64,000 nucleotides of DNA from Streptomyces melanogenes. Lineage in GTDB: Bacteria > Actinomycetota > Actinomycetes > Streptomycetales > Streptomycetaceae. The stretch spans positions 277,029 through 341,028 of the forward strand of contig NZ_BMTS01000010.1 of assembly GCF_014649795.1 (NCBI RefSeq), read 5' to 3'. The notes beneath the pieces are model-generated. The model was not told where the DNA came from and did no database searches. It saw only the letters and a program-made list of their open reading frames with translations. A program made the translations under genes and the position numbers. Shown here piece after piece: positions 57,156 through 64,000 of this stretch (position 1 is the first letter of the stretch; each line of letters starts with the position of its first letter).

Positions 57156-60100
57156 TCACTCCCCGGCGTCCGCCCGGTGCCGCACCTGCGACCCGTTCCG
57201 CTCCTTGACGATCTCCAGCTGGACGGGGATGCGGCGGCGCAGGTCCCCGACGTGGCTGACGATGCCGACGCTGCGGTCGCGCTCGCGCAGCGAGTCCAGT
57301 ACGTCCAGGACCTCGTCCAGGACCTGGTCGTCGAGGCTGCCGAAGCCCTCGTCGATGAAGAGCGTGTCCAGCCGGACGCCCCCCGCCTCGTCGGTGACCA
57401 CGTCAGCCAGGCCCAGCGCCAGCGCGAGCGACGCGAAGAACGTCTCGCCGCCCGACAGCGTGGCGGTGTCCCGCTCCCGGCCCGTCCAGGCGTCGACCAC
57501 GTGCAGCCCGAGGCCGGAGCGGCCGCGGCCGCCCCGGGCGTCGGAGTGCACCAGGGTGTAGCGCCCGCCGGACATCCGGCCCAGCCGGGCCGTCGCGGCG
57601 GCCGCCACCTGCTCCAGGCGCGCGGCCAGTACGTACGACTCCAAGCGCATCTTGCGTTCGTTGTCGGCGGAGGTGCCCGCGGTGAGCCCGGCTAGGCGGG
57701 CCACCCGGTCGTACTCCTCGCGCAGCGGCCCGATCCTTCGGGTCTCCGCGGTGGCCTCGCGGCCCAGCCGGGCGAGCTCGGCGCAGCGGGCGCGCGCGGC
57801 GGAGAGCACCGAGGCGGCCTCGCGCAGCGCGCGGTCCACGCGCGCGTGGACGGCCTCGGCCTCCTCGGTGCGCGCGGCCGGGCGCTCGGCCGCCGCGACC
57901 GTGGCGGGCTCGGCGAGCCGGTCGGCGACGGCCGCCTCCTCGCGCTGCCACTCGTCGAGCCGGTGCTGGAGCTCTCGCTGCTGGCGGTCGTCGAGGAACG
58001 CCTCGGCCGCCGCCCGCGGGGTGTCGAAACCGGCTCGGAAGGCCGCCTCGGAGAGCCGTCCGTCGGCGTCCTTGAGCCGCTGGGCGGTCGCCTCGACCTC
58101 GCGGACCGCCTCGGCGGCCCCGGCGAGCAGCCCGGCCCGGTGCTCCAGGAGCGCCGCCTGTTCGGCGACGCTGCGGGCCTCGCCCCGGGCCTGCGCCAAC
58201 TCCCGCTCCAGGGCGGCCTGTTCCCGGTCGATCTCCTCGCGCCGGGCGTTGCGGGCCGAGACGCGGTTCTCGGCCTCCCGCTGCTCCGAGACCCGGCGCG
58301 CGTGCTCGCGCTCGGCACTGCCGAACGCCTCCTGCGCGGCGTGCAGAGAGGCGGCGAGCGCCCGGACCTCGCCGTACTCGCGCTCCAGCTCACCGACCTG
58401 GGCGGCGAGCTCCGCCACGGTCTCGGCGCCCGCCTCCGCGCGCGTGGCCGCGAACTGCTCGCGTACGGAGGCGAGGGCGCGCTCGGCGTCGGAGCGGTCC
58501 GCCTCGACGCGCCGGTACGCCTCGTGGGCGGCGTCCTCGGTCGCGCGGTCCACCTGGCCGTCCGCCGCCCGCGCGGGCGCGGGGTGCTCGGCGGAGCCGC
58601 AGACCGCGCAGGCCTCGCCATCACGCAGCCCGGCGGCCAGCTCGGCCGCGATGCCGCGCAGCCGCTCCTCGCGCAGGGCGAGCCAGTGCTCATGGGCCTG
58701 GTTGGCCCTCTCCCGCGCGGAGCCCTGCCGTTCCTCGGCGGCGTCCAGCCGCGCCTGGAGGGCATCGCGCTCGCGAGCGGCCGCGAGCCTGCGCCGGGCC
58801 GGGTCGAGCCGCCCCACCAGCTGCTCCGCGCGCGTGGCCGCGAGGTGGGCCGCCTCGATCCGCTCCTGGTGGCGCAGTCGGTCGGCGTCCCAGGAGGCGA
58901 GCCATCCGGTCGCGTCCAGGAGCAGCTGCTCGTCGGCCCTGGCCTCGCGGTCCAGGGCGGCACGCTCGGCGGTGATCTCGGCGCTGCGGGCCTCGGCCCT
59001 GCGGGCGGCGTCGAGCGCGCCGAGCTCCTGGCGCATCTGCCGCTCCAATGCCGCGAGTTGCTCCGCCCCGGCCTCAGCGAGGTCCGGGGGCAGTTGCGCG
59101 GCGGTGCGCTCGCGCACAGCGGTGGCCGTGCGGTGCTCGCGCTCGGTCTCCGCGCGCAGGGCGAGGGCGGGGGCGACGAGGTCGGCCTTGCGGGCCCGGT
59201 CGAGCCGGTCCCGTACGGCCGCGCGGCGGGGCTCGGCGGCGGCCAGCTCGTCGGCGCGGCGGCGGGCGTCCGCGTACCGGCGCTGCAGCTCGGCGAGGCG
59301 GCGCTCGTCGTCGAGCGCGATACGGGCGGCGGCCTGCCGGCTCTCGGCGGCGCTGACCGCGCACTCGGCGACGGTGAAGCGCTCGCGGGCCCCCACGCGC
59401 GCGACGGCGGCCCACTCCAGGACGGCCTCGGCCAGGCCGGGCTCCCCGGGGCGGTGGTCGGGCAGCGGCCAGTCGCGCGCGTCCGCGCCGTCCCCGGCGG
59501 CCTGCGCCATCCGCTGGGCGAGCGCGAGCAGCCGCTCGTCACCGGCCCTGACCTGCTGTTCGGCGGCGCGGCGCAGCTCGGCGAGCCGCTCCTCGACGGC
59601 GGCGAAGCGGCCGGTGTCGAAGAGCCGCCCGAGCAGCTTGCCGCGCGCCTCGGCGTCGGAGCGCAGGAACTTGGCGAAGTCGCCCTGCGGCAGCAGGACG
59701 ACCTGGCAGAACTGCTCACGGCTCATGCCGACGAGCTGCCCGATCTCCTCCCCCACCTCCTGGTGGGAGCGGCTGAGCGCCTCCCAGGCGCCCTCGCGCG
59801 CGTCGTACTCGCGCAGCCAGGTCTGCGCCTTCTCGGCGGTGAAGCCGGTGCCGCGCTTCTTCGGCCGGTTCTGCTGGGGCCGCCGGGTGATCTCCAACCG
59901 CCGTCCGCCGACGGTCAGGTCGAGCAGCACCTCGGTGACGGTGTCGGGCGCGGCGTGGTCGCTGCGCAGGGTGGCGCCGGGGCTCTGGCGGGCGCCGGGC
60001 ACCGCCCCGTACAGCGCGTAGCAAACAGCGTCGAGGACGGAGGTCTTGCCCGCGCCGGTGGCTCCGTGGAGCAGGAAGAGCCCGGCGGCCGAGAGCGCGT

Positions 60101-60167
60101 CGAAGTCGACTTCCTCGGTGCCGCCGAAGGGGCCGAAGGCGGTGACGCGCAGCCGGTGCAGCCTCAT
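57156..60167 (-). CDS. sbcC: exonuclease SbcC subunit
   Basis: SbcC is the SMC-like ATPase of the SbcCD nuclease, which opens DNA hairpins and processes double-strand ends. This 1003-residue protein has Walker A GATGAGKTS (35-43), two long coiled-coil arms rich in Ala/Glu/Arg, the zinc hook CAVC (Cys520 and Cys523) at their apex, and the C-terminal signature LSGGETFFASLALALGLAD followed by Walker B LFIDEGFG. ATG 60167 overlaps the sbcD stop (ATGA), so the two are coupled. Frames open further upstream are not family-like. Confidence 0.95.
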   Translation of the reverse strand: MRLHRLRVTAFGPFGGTEEVDFDALSAAGLFLLHGATGAGKTSVLDAVCYALYGAVPGARQSPGATLRSDHAAPDTVTEVLLDLTVGGRRLEITRRPQQNRPKKRGTGFTAEKAQTWLREYDAREGAWEALSRSHQEVGEEIGQLVGMSREQFCQVVLLPQGDFAKFLRSDAEARGKLLGRLFDTGRFAAVEERLAELRRAAEQQVRAGDERLLALAQRMAQAAGDGADARDWPLPDHRPGEPGLAEAVLEWAAVARVGARERFTVAECAVSAAESRQAAARIALDDERRLAELQRRYADARRRADELAAAEPRRAAVRDRLDRARKADLVAPALALRAETEREHRTATAVRERTAAQLPPDLAEAGAEQLAALERQMRQELGALDAARRAEARSAEITAERAALDREARADEQLLLDATGWLASWDADRLRHQERIEAAHLAATRAEQLVGRLDPARRRLAAARERDALQARLDAAEERQGSARERANQAHEHWLALREERLRGIAAELAAGLRDGEACAVCGSAEHPAPARAADGQVDRATEDAAHEAYRRVEADRSDAERALASVREQFAATRAEAGAETVAELAAQVGELEREYGEVRALAASLHAAQEAFGSAEREHARRVSEQREAENRVSARNARREEIDREQAALERELAQARGEARSVAEQAALLEHRAGLLAGAAEAVREVEATAQRLKDADGRLSEAAFRAGFDTPRAAAEAFLDDRQQRELQHRLDEWQREEAAVADRLAEPATVAAAERPAARTEEAEAVHARVDRALREAASVLSAARARCAELARLGREATAETRRIGPLREEYDRVARLAGLTAGTSADNERKMRLESYVLAARLEQVAAAATARLGRMSGGRYTLVHSDARGGRGRSGLGLHVVDAWTGRERDTATLSGGETFFASLALALGLADVVTDEAGGVRLDTLFIDEGFGSLDDQVLDEVLDVLDSLRERDRSVGIVSHVGDLRRRIPVQLEIVKERNGSQVRHRADAGE

Positions 60168-61363
60168 CGGGCACCCTCCCGCGCGGCCGCGGCCTCGCGC
60201 GCGTGGTCCTGGGTGAGCGCCGACTCCACCCGTACGTCGTCGAAGGCGCCGCGCAGCACCGTCCGCTCCCGCTCGTCCGGGCCGCTGCCGCCGCGCACAT
60301 GGGCCACGAAGTCCTCCGCGATCTGCTGGTCGGTGCGGCCCTGGAGGCGGCGCGCGTACGAGGCGAGCGGGTCCTCGGGGGCGCGGTCCGGCTCGAAGAC
60401 GAGGCTCAGCGTGTGCGGGAAGCGGACGGCGACGCGGGCCATCGCGTCGTCGGGGCGGAACGGGTCGGTGAGCGTCGCCTCCACCCACGCGTCCTCGTGG
60501 GGCTCAAGGGCGGGGTCTTCGAGCAGGTCGTCGAGGCGGCCCCGGATGCGGGCGAGGGGGCGCGGGACCGGGCAGTCGATCCGCTCGGCGGCGACGGCAC
60601 CGTCGGCGGCCAGGTCGACGAGCCACATCGACTTGCGGTGGGTGGTCTCGGAGAACGAGTACGCCAGCGGGGAGCCCGAGTAGCGCACGCGGTCGGTGAG
60701 GGTCTGGCTGCCGTGCAGATGGCCGAGCGCCACATAGTCGACGCCGTCGAAGACTCCCGAGGGCACGGCGGCGACCCCGCCGACCGTGATGTCCCGCTCG
60801 CTGTCGCTCGGCTCGCCGCCCGCCACGAAGGCGTGCGCGAGGACGACGGACCGGGTGCCTCGCGCGCGTGCCGCGAGATCCGCCCGGACGCGCTCCATGG
60901 CCGCGCCGAGGACCTGTTCGTGCCCGGCCTTGTCGGTCTTGAACTCGTCGCGGACCAGGGCCGGTTCGAGGTAGGGCAGCCCGTAGAAGGCCACCTCCCC
61001 GTGGGCGTCGGACAGCAGCACCGGCGTGCCGCACCCGGCCGGATCGGTGCGCAGGTGGATGCCCGCCCGCTCGATGAGGCCCGCGCCGACGCCGAGCCGC
61101 CGCGCGGAGTCGTGGTTCCCGGAGATCATGACCGTCGGCACGCCCTCCTCGGCGAGCCGGTGGATGGCGCGGTCGAAGAGCTCCACGGCCGCGAGCGGCG
61201 GCACGGCCCGGTCGTAGACGTCCCCCGCCACCAGGACCGCGTCCACGTCGCGCTCGCGCACCGTCGCCACCAGGTGGTCGAGGAACGCTGCCTGGGCGTC
61301 GAGCAGGGCGACCCGGTGGAACGACCGTCCCAGGTGCCAGTCCGACGTGTGCAGGAATCTCAT
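60164..61363 (-). CDS. sbcD: exonuclease SbcD subunit
   Basis: SbcD is the Mn2+-dependent nuclease subunit. This 399-residue protein starts MRFLHTSDWHLGRSFH and has the calcineurin-like phosphoesterase motifs: DWHLG, GDVYD, GNHDS, a His in LAHAFV and GHLHG. It is the first gene of sbcD-sbcC. Confidence 0.95.
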   Translation of the reverse strand: MRFLHTSDWHLGRSFHRVALLDAQAAFLDHLVATVRERDVDAVLVAGDVYDRAVPPLAAVELFDRAIHRLAEEGVPTVMISGNHDSARRLGVGAGLIERAGIHLRTDPAGCGTPVLLSDAHGEVAFYGLPYLEPALVRDEFKTDKAGHEQVLGAAMERVRADLAARARGTRSVVLAHAFVAGGEPSDSERDITVGGVAAVPSGVFDGVDYVALGHLHGSQTLTDRVRYSGSPLAYSFSETTHRKSMWLVDLAADGAVAAERIDCPVPRPLARIRGRLDDLLEDPALEPHEDAWVEATLTDPFRPDDAMARVAVRFPHTLSLVFEPDRAPEDPLASYARRLQGRTDQQIAEDFVAHVRGGSGPDERERTVLRGAFDDVRVESALTQDHAREAAAAREGAR

Positions 61364-61433
61364 GATCCCCGAGGGTAACGGTGGGGTCGGACATCCCGGG
61401 CGGCAACTGCCTTACCGGTACGGCGCAGAGCTG

Positions 61434-62060
61434 TCACGCGTCCCCGTACGCCTCTCCACCGAGCTCCAGCGTCGCCGTGCCCGCGGTGACGTCCGCGAGC
61501 CAGCGCCGCAGGGTCTCCACGTCCGCTTCCGGGATGCCGATCTCGATGGTCACGGCCTCGGCGTAGCGCACCTCGCGCACCGCGCGTCCGGTGGTCCGCA
61601 GATCGTTCTCCAGCTTGCCCGCGCGCTGGTGGTCGACGGTGACGGTGGCCAGGCGGAACCGCCGGCGCACCACGGTGCCGAGCGCGTCCAGGGCCTCGCC
61701 GACGGCTCCCCCGTAGGCGCGGATGAGCCCGCCGGCGCCGAGCTTCACACCGCCGTAGTAGCGGGTGACGACGGCGACGGCGTACCGCACCTCGCGGCGG
61801 GTCAGCATCTGGAGCATCGGGACTCCGGCGGTGCCGCCCGGCTCGCCGTCGTCGCTGGCCTTCTGCACCGAGGCGTCGGCCCCGATGACGTACGCGAAGC
61901 AGTTGTGGGTCGCCGTCGGGTGCTCCCTGCGGACGCGCGCGATGAAGTCCTGCGCCTCCTGCTCGGTCGCGGCGGGCGCGAGCGCGCAGAGGAACCGCGA
62001 TCGGTTGACCTCGGTCTCGTGCACACCCTCGCGGGCGATCGTCCGGTACTGCTCCTGCAT
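61434..62060 (-). CDS. YigZ/IMPACT family protein
   Basis: This 208-residue protein of UPF0029 has the family signature GTAGVPMLQ, then RYYGGVKLGAGGLIRAYGG as the core block. SDDGEPGGTAG lies in the same region. The N-terminal domain binds nucleic acid in relatives and the C-terminal domain is ferredoxin-like. A role linked to translation has been proposed in other organisms. It lies in the same direction as sbcDC, with 70 bases between. Confidence 0.92.
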   Translation of the reverse strand: MQEQYRTIAREGVHETEVNRSRFLCALAPAATEQEAQDFIARVRREHPTATHNCFAYVIGADASVQKASDDGEPGGTAGVPMLQMLTRREVRYAVAVVTRYYGGVKLGAGGLIRAYGGAVGEALDALGTVVRRRFRLATVTVDHQRAGKLENDLRTTGRAVREVRYAEAVTIEIGIPEADVETLRRWLADVTAGTATLELGGEAYGDA

Positions 62061-62365
62061 ACGGCCACCCTATGCGGTGCCGGGCCGGTGAACTGCTGGT
62101 CACCGGGGTGCCCCGGCCCTCGGGGCAGAGATACACGGCCCGCCCCGGGGGTACCGGGTGACCGATGTCACCCGGTTTGACACGACAGCGGGGCAAGGGC
62201 GATGCCCGAAAGTACACCCCGGCGACGACCGGATGGACCTCAGTTGAACCTTCGCCCGCCTCTCCCCCTTGATCCTCAACTCTCGCTATAGGCACCTCCC
62301 CCAGGCTGCGGGGAGGAGTCGTGCCACAGCAGAGAGTGCGCCGGTTCGTAAGGAGTAACCCGAAT
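62061..62365. other. gene-free promoter region before the kinase/GH3 pair
   Basis: No gene is supported in this 305-base gap. It holds an inverted repeat abutting a TTGACA (62153-62182) and a 7-bp hairpin at 62295-62316, 50 bases before the kinase-like gene. It divides the divergent YigZ and kinase genes. Confidence 0.6.
62153..62182 (+). promoter_or_regulatory. palindromic operator overlapping a -35 element
   Basis: accgggtga-N6-tcacccggt has perfect 9-bp arms and is followed directly by TTGACA (62177-62182). This is the layout of a repressor site blocking a -35 box. The -10 is not clear. Confidence 0.55.
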
Positions 62366-63016
62366 ATGTCATCAAACCTCCCGTTATTCTCCGTCCTCCT
62401 GGGAGGCGATTACGCGGGCAAGTCATCGGCGATGTCCCGGCTCGCCGGAGGCCCCGAACCGGTCCGGGTCGTCTCGGTCGACGATCGGTTCCTCGCCGAC
62501 CGGCATTCACTGATCGGCCGGCTGCGGCGCGACGTGGTCAAGGACGTCGCCGCCCCGGACGGCGCCTACTCGCCGGACTTCATGGCGAGCATGCTCCAGA
62601 CCGCCGTGGTGCACCTGCGCGACCAGCTCCTCACGGCCGCGGACGCCGCCGACGGGCGGCCGCTCCTCGTCGACTCGTACTACTACAAGATCCTCGCGAA
62701 GTGCCGCCTCGCGGGCGTGCGCGAGAACCCCATGTACGACTGGTGGCGCTCGTTCCCGCAGCCGCGCCACGTCGTCTACCTCAAGGTCGCGCCGCACGAG
62801 GCCTGGCGGCGCAGTCGGCACGGGACCCGGCTCAACTCCCTGGAGCACTACGGCGAGCAGCCGAACCGGACGTCGTTCGAGCGGTACCAGACCGACCTGG
62901 AGAAGCTGATGTGGGACGAGATCCGGTACCTCCCGGTGACCGTCGTGGAGCAGCAGCACTCTCCGGAGCGGACCGCCGACGCCGTGCGGGAGGCGGTCTG
63001 CCATGACTACGTCTGA
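62366..63016 (+). CDS. P-loop kinase-like protein
   Basis: This 216-residue protein has an N-terminal P-loop GGDYAGKSS (13-21), followed by DSYYYKILAKCRL and a basic lid-like region (APHEAWRRSRHGTRLNSLEH, read as APHEAWRRSR then HGTRLNSLEH). The overall pattern resembles thymidylate kinase-like P-loop proteins. The substrate is unknown. ATG 62366 follows AAGGAG. Its end overlaps the next gene by 14 bases, so it is coupled to the GH3-type enzyme. Confidence 0.8.
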   Translation: MSSNLPLFSVLLGGDYAGKSSAMSRLAGGPEPVRVVSVDDRFLADRHSLIGRLRRDVVKDVAAPDGAYSPDFMASMLQTAVVHLRDQLLTAADAADGRPLLVDSYYYKILAKCRLAGVRENPMYDWWRSFPQPRHVVYLKVAPHEAWRRSRHGTRLNSLEHYGEQPNRTSFERYQTDLEKLMWDEIRYLPVTVVEQQHSPERTADAVREAVCHDYV

Positions 63017-64000
63017 GACGCGTCAGGACGGCCCGTCCTGGTCGAATCCGGAGCGCATCGCGCGGTACCGGTCGCGGGTGTTCGCCGAGCGGGCCCGCCT
63101 GCGGGCCGCATTCGCGGACCCGGCCGGACACCAGCAGCGGGTCCTGGAGGACCTGCTCGCCTTCAACGCCGACACCGCGTACGGACGCGCCCACGGATTC
63201 GCCCGGATCCGCACGCTGGACGACTGGCGCAAAGCCGTCCCCGTCCAGGACTACAGCGGGCTCGCCCCCTGGATCGAACGGGCGGCCGCAGGCGAGGACA
63301 ACGTCCTCACCGCCGACAAGCCCGCCGTCTTCTTCACCAGCAGCGGCAGCACCGGCGCCCACAAGAAGATCCCCGTCACTCCTCAGTTCATGCGCACCAC
63401 GTTCTTCCCGTTCTACTACGCCGCGTGGGCGCCCCTGATCGAGCACTTCCCCGACGTCCTCGCGCGCCCGGACGCGGTGCTGAATCTGAAGCACGACCCG
63501 CTGGCCGCCCCGCCGACCACGGCCTCCGGCAAACCCCATGTGGGGGCCAGCCAGGTCGACTTCGGCGCCAAGTTCGGTGAGCCGCTCTCGGCGGAGCCCG
63601 GTACGAGCGCTCCCTGGGCCACGCTGCCGGTGCCGGTGGCGGCCGATGCGCATCTGGAGAAGATGTATCTGCGGCTGCGCCTGGCCGTCGAGAGCGATGT
63701 CCGCTGTGTCATCGGGATCAACCCGGCGATGGTCGCCGCCCTCCCCCACCAGCTGAACCTGTGGTGGGAGCGCATCGTGCAAGAAGTGCGCGACGGCACC
63801 CTCGGCGGGCACCCCTACCGCTCCCCCAACCCCGAGCGCGCCCGCGAACTCAACCGTCTCGCCGCGCACTTCGGGCGGGTCCGGCCCGCCCACGTGTGGC
63901 CGAACATGCGGGCCCTGTTCTGCTGGACCACCGGCCTGGCCTCGCTCTACCTCCCCCGCCTGCGCGAGGAGTTCGGACCGGGCGTCACCCTCCTGCCCGC
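63003..64000 (+). CDS. GH3-type acyl-adenylating enzyme, 3' truncated by window
   Basis: The frame starts at ATG 63003 inside the upstream gene and is open to the window end (332 codons). It resembles the GH3 auxin-responsive family of acyl-acid-amido synthetases: an N-terminal helical segment, then FFTSSGSTGAHKKIPVT, which corresponds to the ATP phosphate-binding loop of the ANL superfamily, and later FCWTTGLASLYLPRL. Plant GH3 enzymes join amino acids to jasmonate or auxin through acyl-adenylates; bacterial members are found in natural-product clusters and their acyl substrate is not predictable. The coupled kinase-like gene suggests a two-gene unit. Confidence 0.85.
   Translation, partial: MTTSETRQDGPSWSNPERIARYRSRVFAERARLRAAFADPAGHQQRVLEDLLAFNADTAYGRAHGFARIRTLDDWRKAVPVQDYSGLAPWIERAAAGEDNVLTADKPAVFFTSSGSTGAHKKIPVTPQFMRTTFFPFYYAAWAPLIEHFPDVLARPDAVLNLKHDPLAAPPTTASGKPHVGASQVDFGAKFGEPLSAEPGTSAPWATLPVPVAADAHLEKMYLRLRLAVESDVRCVIGINPAMVAALPHQLNLWWERIVQEVRDGTLGGHPYRSPNPERARELNRLAAHFGRVRPAHVWPNMRALFCWTTGLASLYLPRLREEFGPGVTLLP

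Overview
The window is very GC-rich, with strong third-position G/C bias, GTG and TTG starts, mycothiol-type and Tat-exported proteins, DUF397/DUF5753 regulators and an ECF41 sigma factor. This points to a Streptomyces chromosome. From memory, the gene order (murT/gatD, pfkA, tap, urease, ClpP5-type protease, bio genes, purB) resembles one arm-proximal part of the S. coelicolor chromosome; I could not run a comparison. I see no insertion sequence, prophage, CRISPR array, tRNA or rRNA.

Layout. 1-2.4 kb: the end of a glutathione peroxidase gene, an acyl-CoA dehydrogenase and its divergent TetR regulator. 2.4-9.6 kb: peptide deformylase divergent from murT-gatD (lipid II amidation), then 6-phosphofructokinase, a CtaG-like membrane protein, a lysophospholipid acyltransferase and an NAD-binding epimerase. 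9.6-16 kb: a secreted tripeptidyl aminopeptidase and the urease operon ureABCFGD, with a GlnR-like and a PHO-like box upstream and a dispersed repeat between ureF and ureG. 16-20.3 kb: a Phd-type antitoxin without a toxin, divergent from a lone ClpP; a cell-wall hydrolase under a c-di-AMP (ydaO) riboswitch; and an anti-sigma-like ATPase, DUF5753 regulator and DUF397 set. 20.3-25.1 kb: bioF divergent from bioB-bioA-bioD plus a VOC protein. 25.2-32.3 kb: a methyltransferase, a MacB-like ABC exporter and two coupled CNNM/CorC transporters. 32.3-38.1 kb: an orphan holin, a mycothiol-dependent enzyme, an SGNH hydrolase, purB, mug and three small proteins of unknown function. 38.1-43.1 kb: an ABC-2 exporter divergent from a two-component system, then a ROK regulator. 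43.2-49.1 kb: a GntR/HutC regulator with two palindromes upstream, an ECF41 sigma factor, an alpha/beta hydrolase, an EamA exporter divergent from a MocR regulator, and a VOC protein. 49.3-57.1 kb: PhoD phosphatase under a PHO box, an ACT-GNAT fusion, a PLP sulfur enzyme divergent from an Lrp regulator, a DUF885 peptidase, and a rhodanese divergent from a second Lrp regulator. 57.1-64 kb: sbcC-sbcD, a YigZ/IMPACT protein, then a P-loop kinase-like gene overlapping a truncated GH3-type acyl-adenylating enzyme, probably the edge of a specialised-metabolism locus.

Most of the window is housekeeping or conserved. Its main interest is regulatory: a c-di-AMP riboswitch, PHO-like boxes sharing one core at three loci, a GlnR-like box, several palindromic operators in divergent promoters, and apparently leaderless genes. 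The genes most open to new biology are the antitoxin/ClpP pair, the Cys/His-rich tail of BioB, the tandemly duplicated 3' end of the second CNNM gene, and the kinase/GH3 pair at the right edge. I did not recognise a convincing wholly new multi-gene system.
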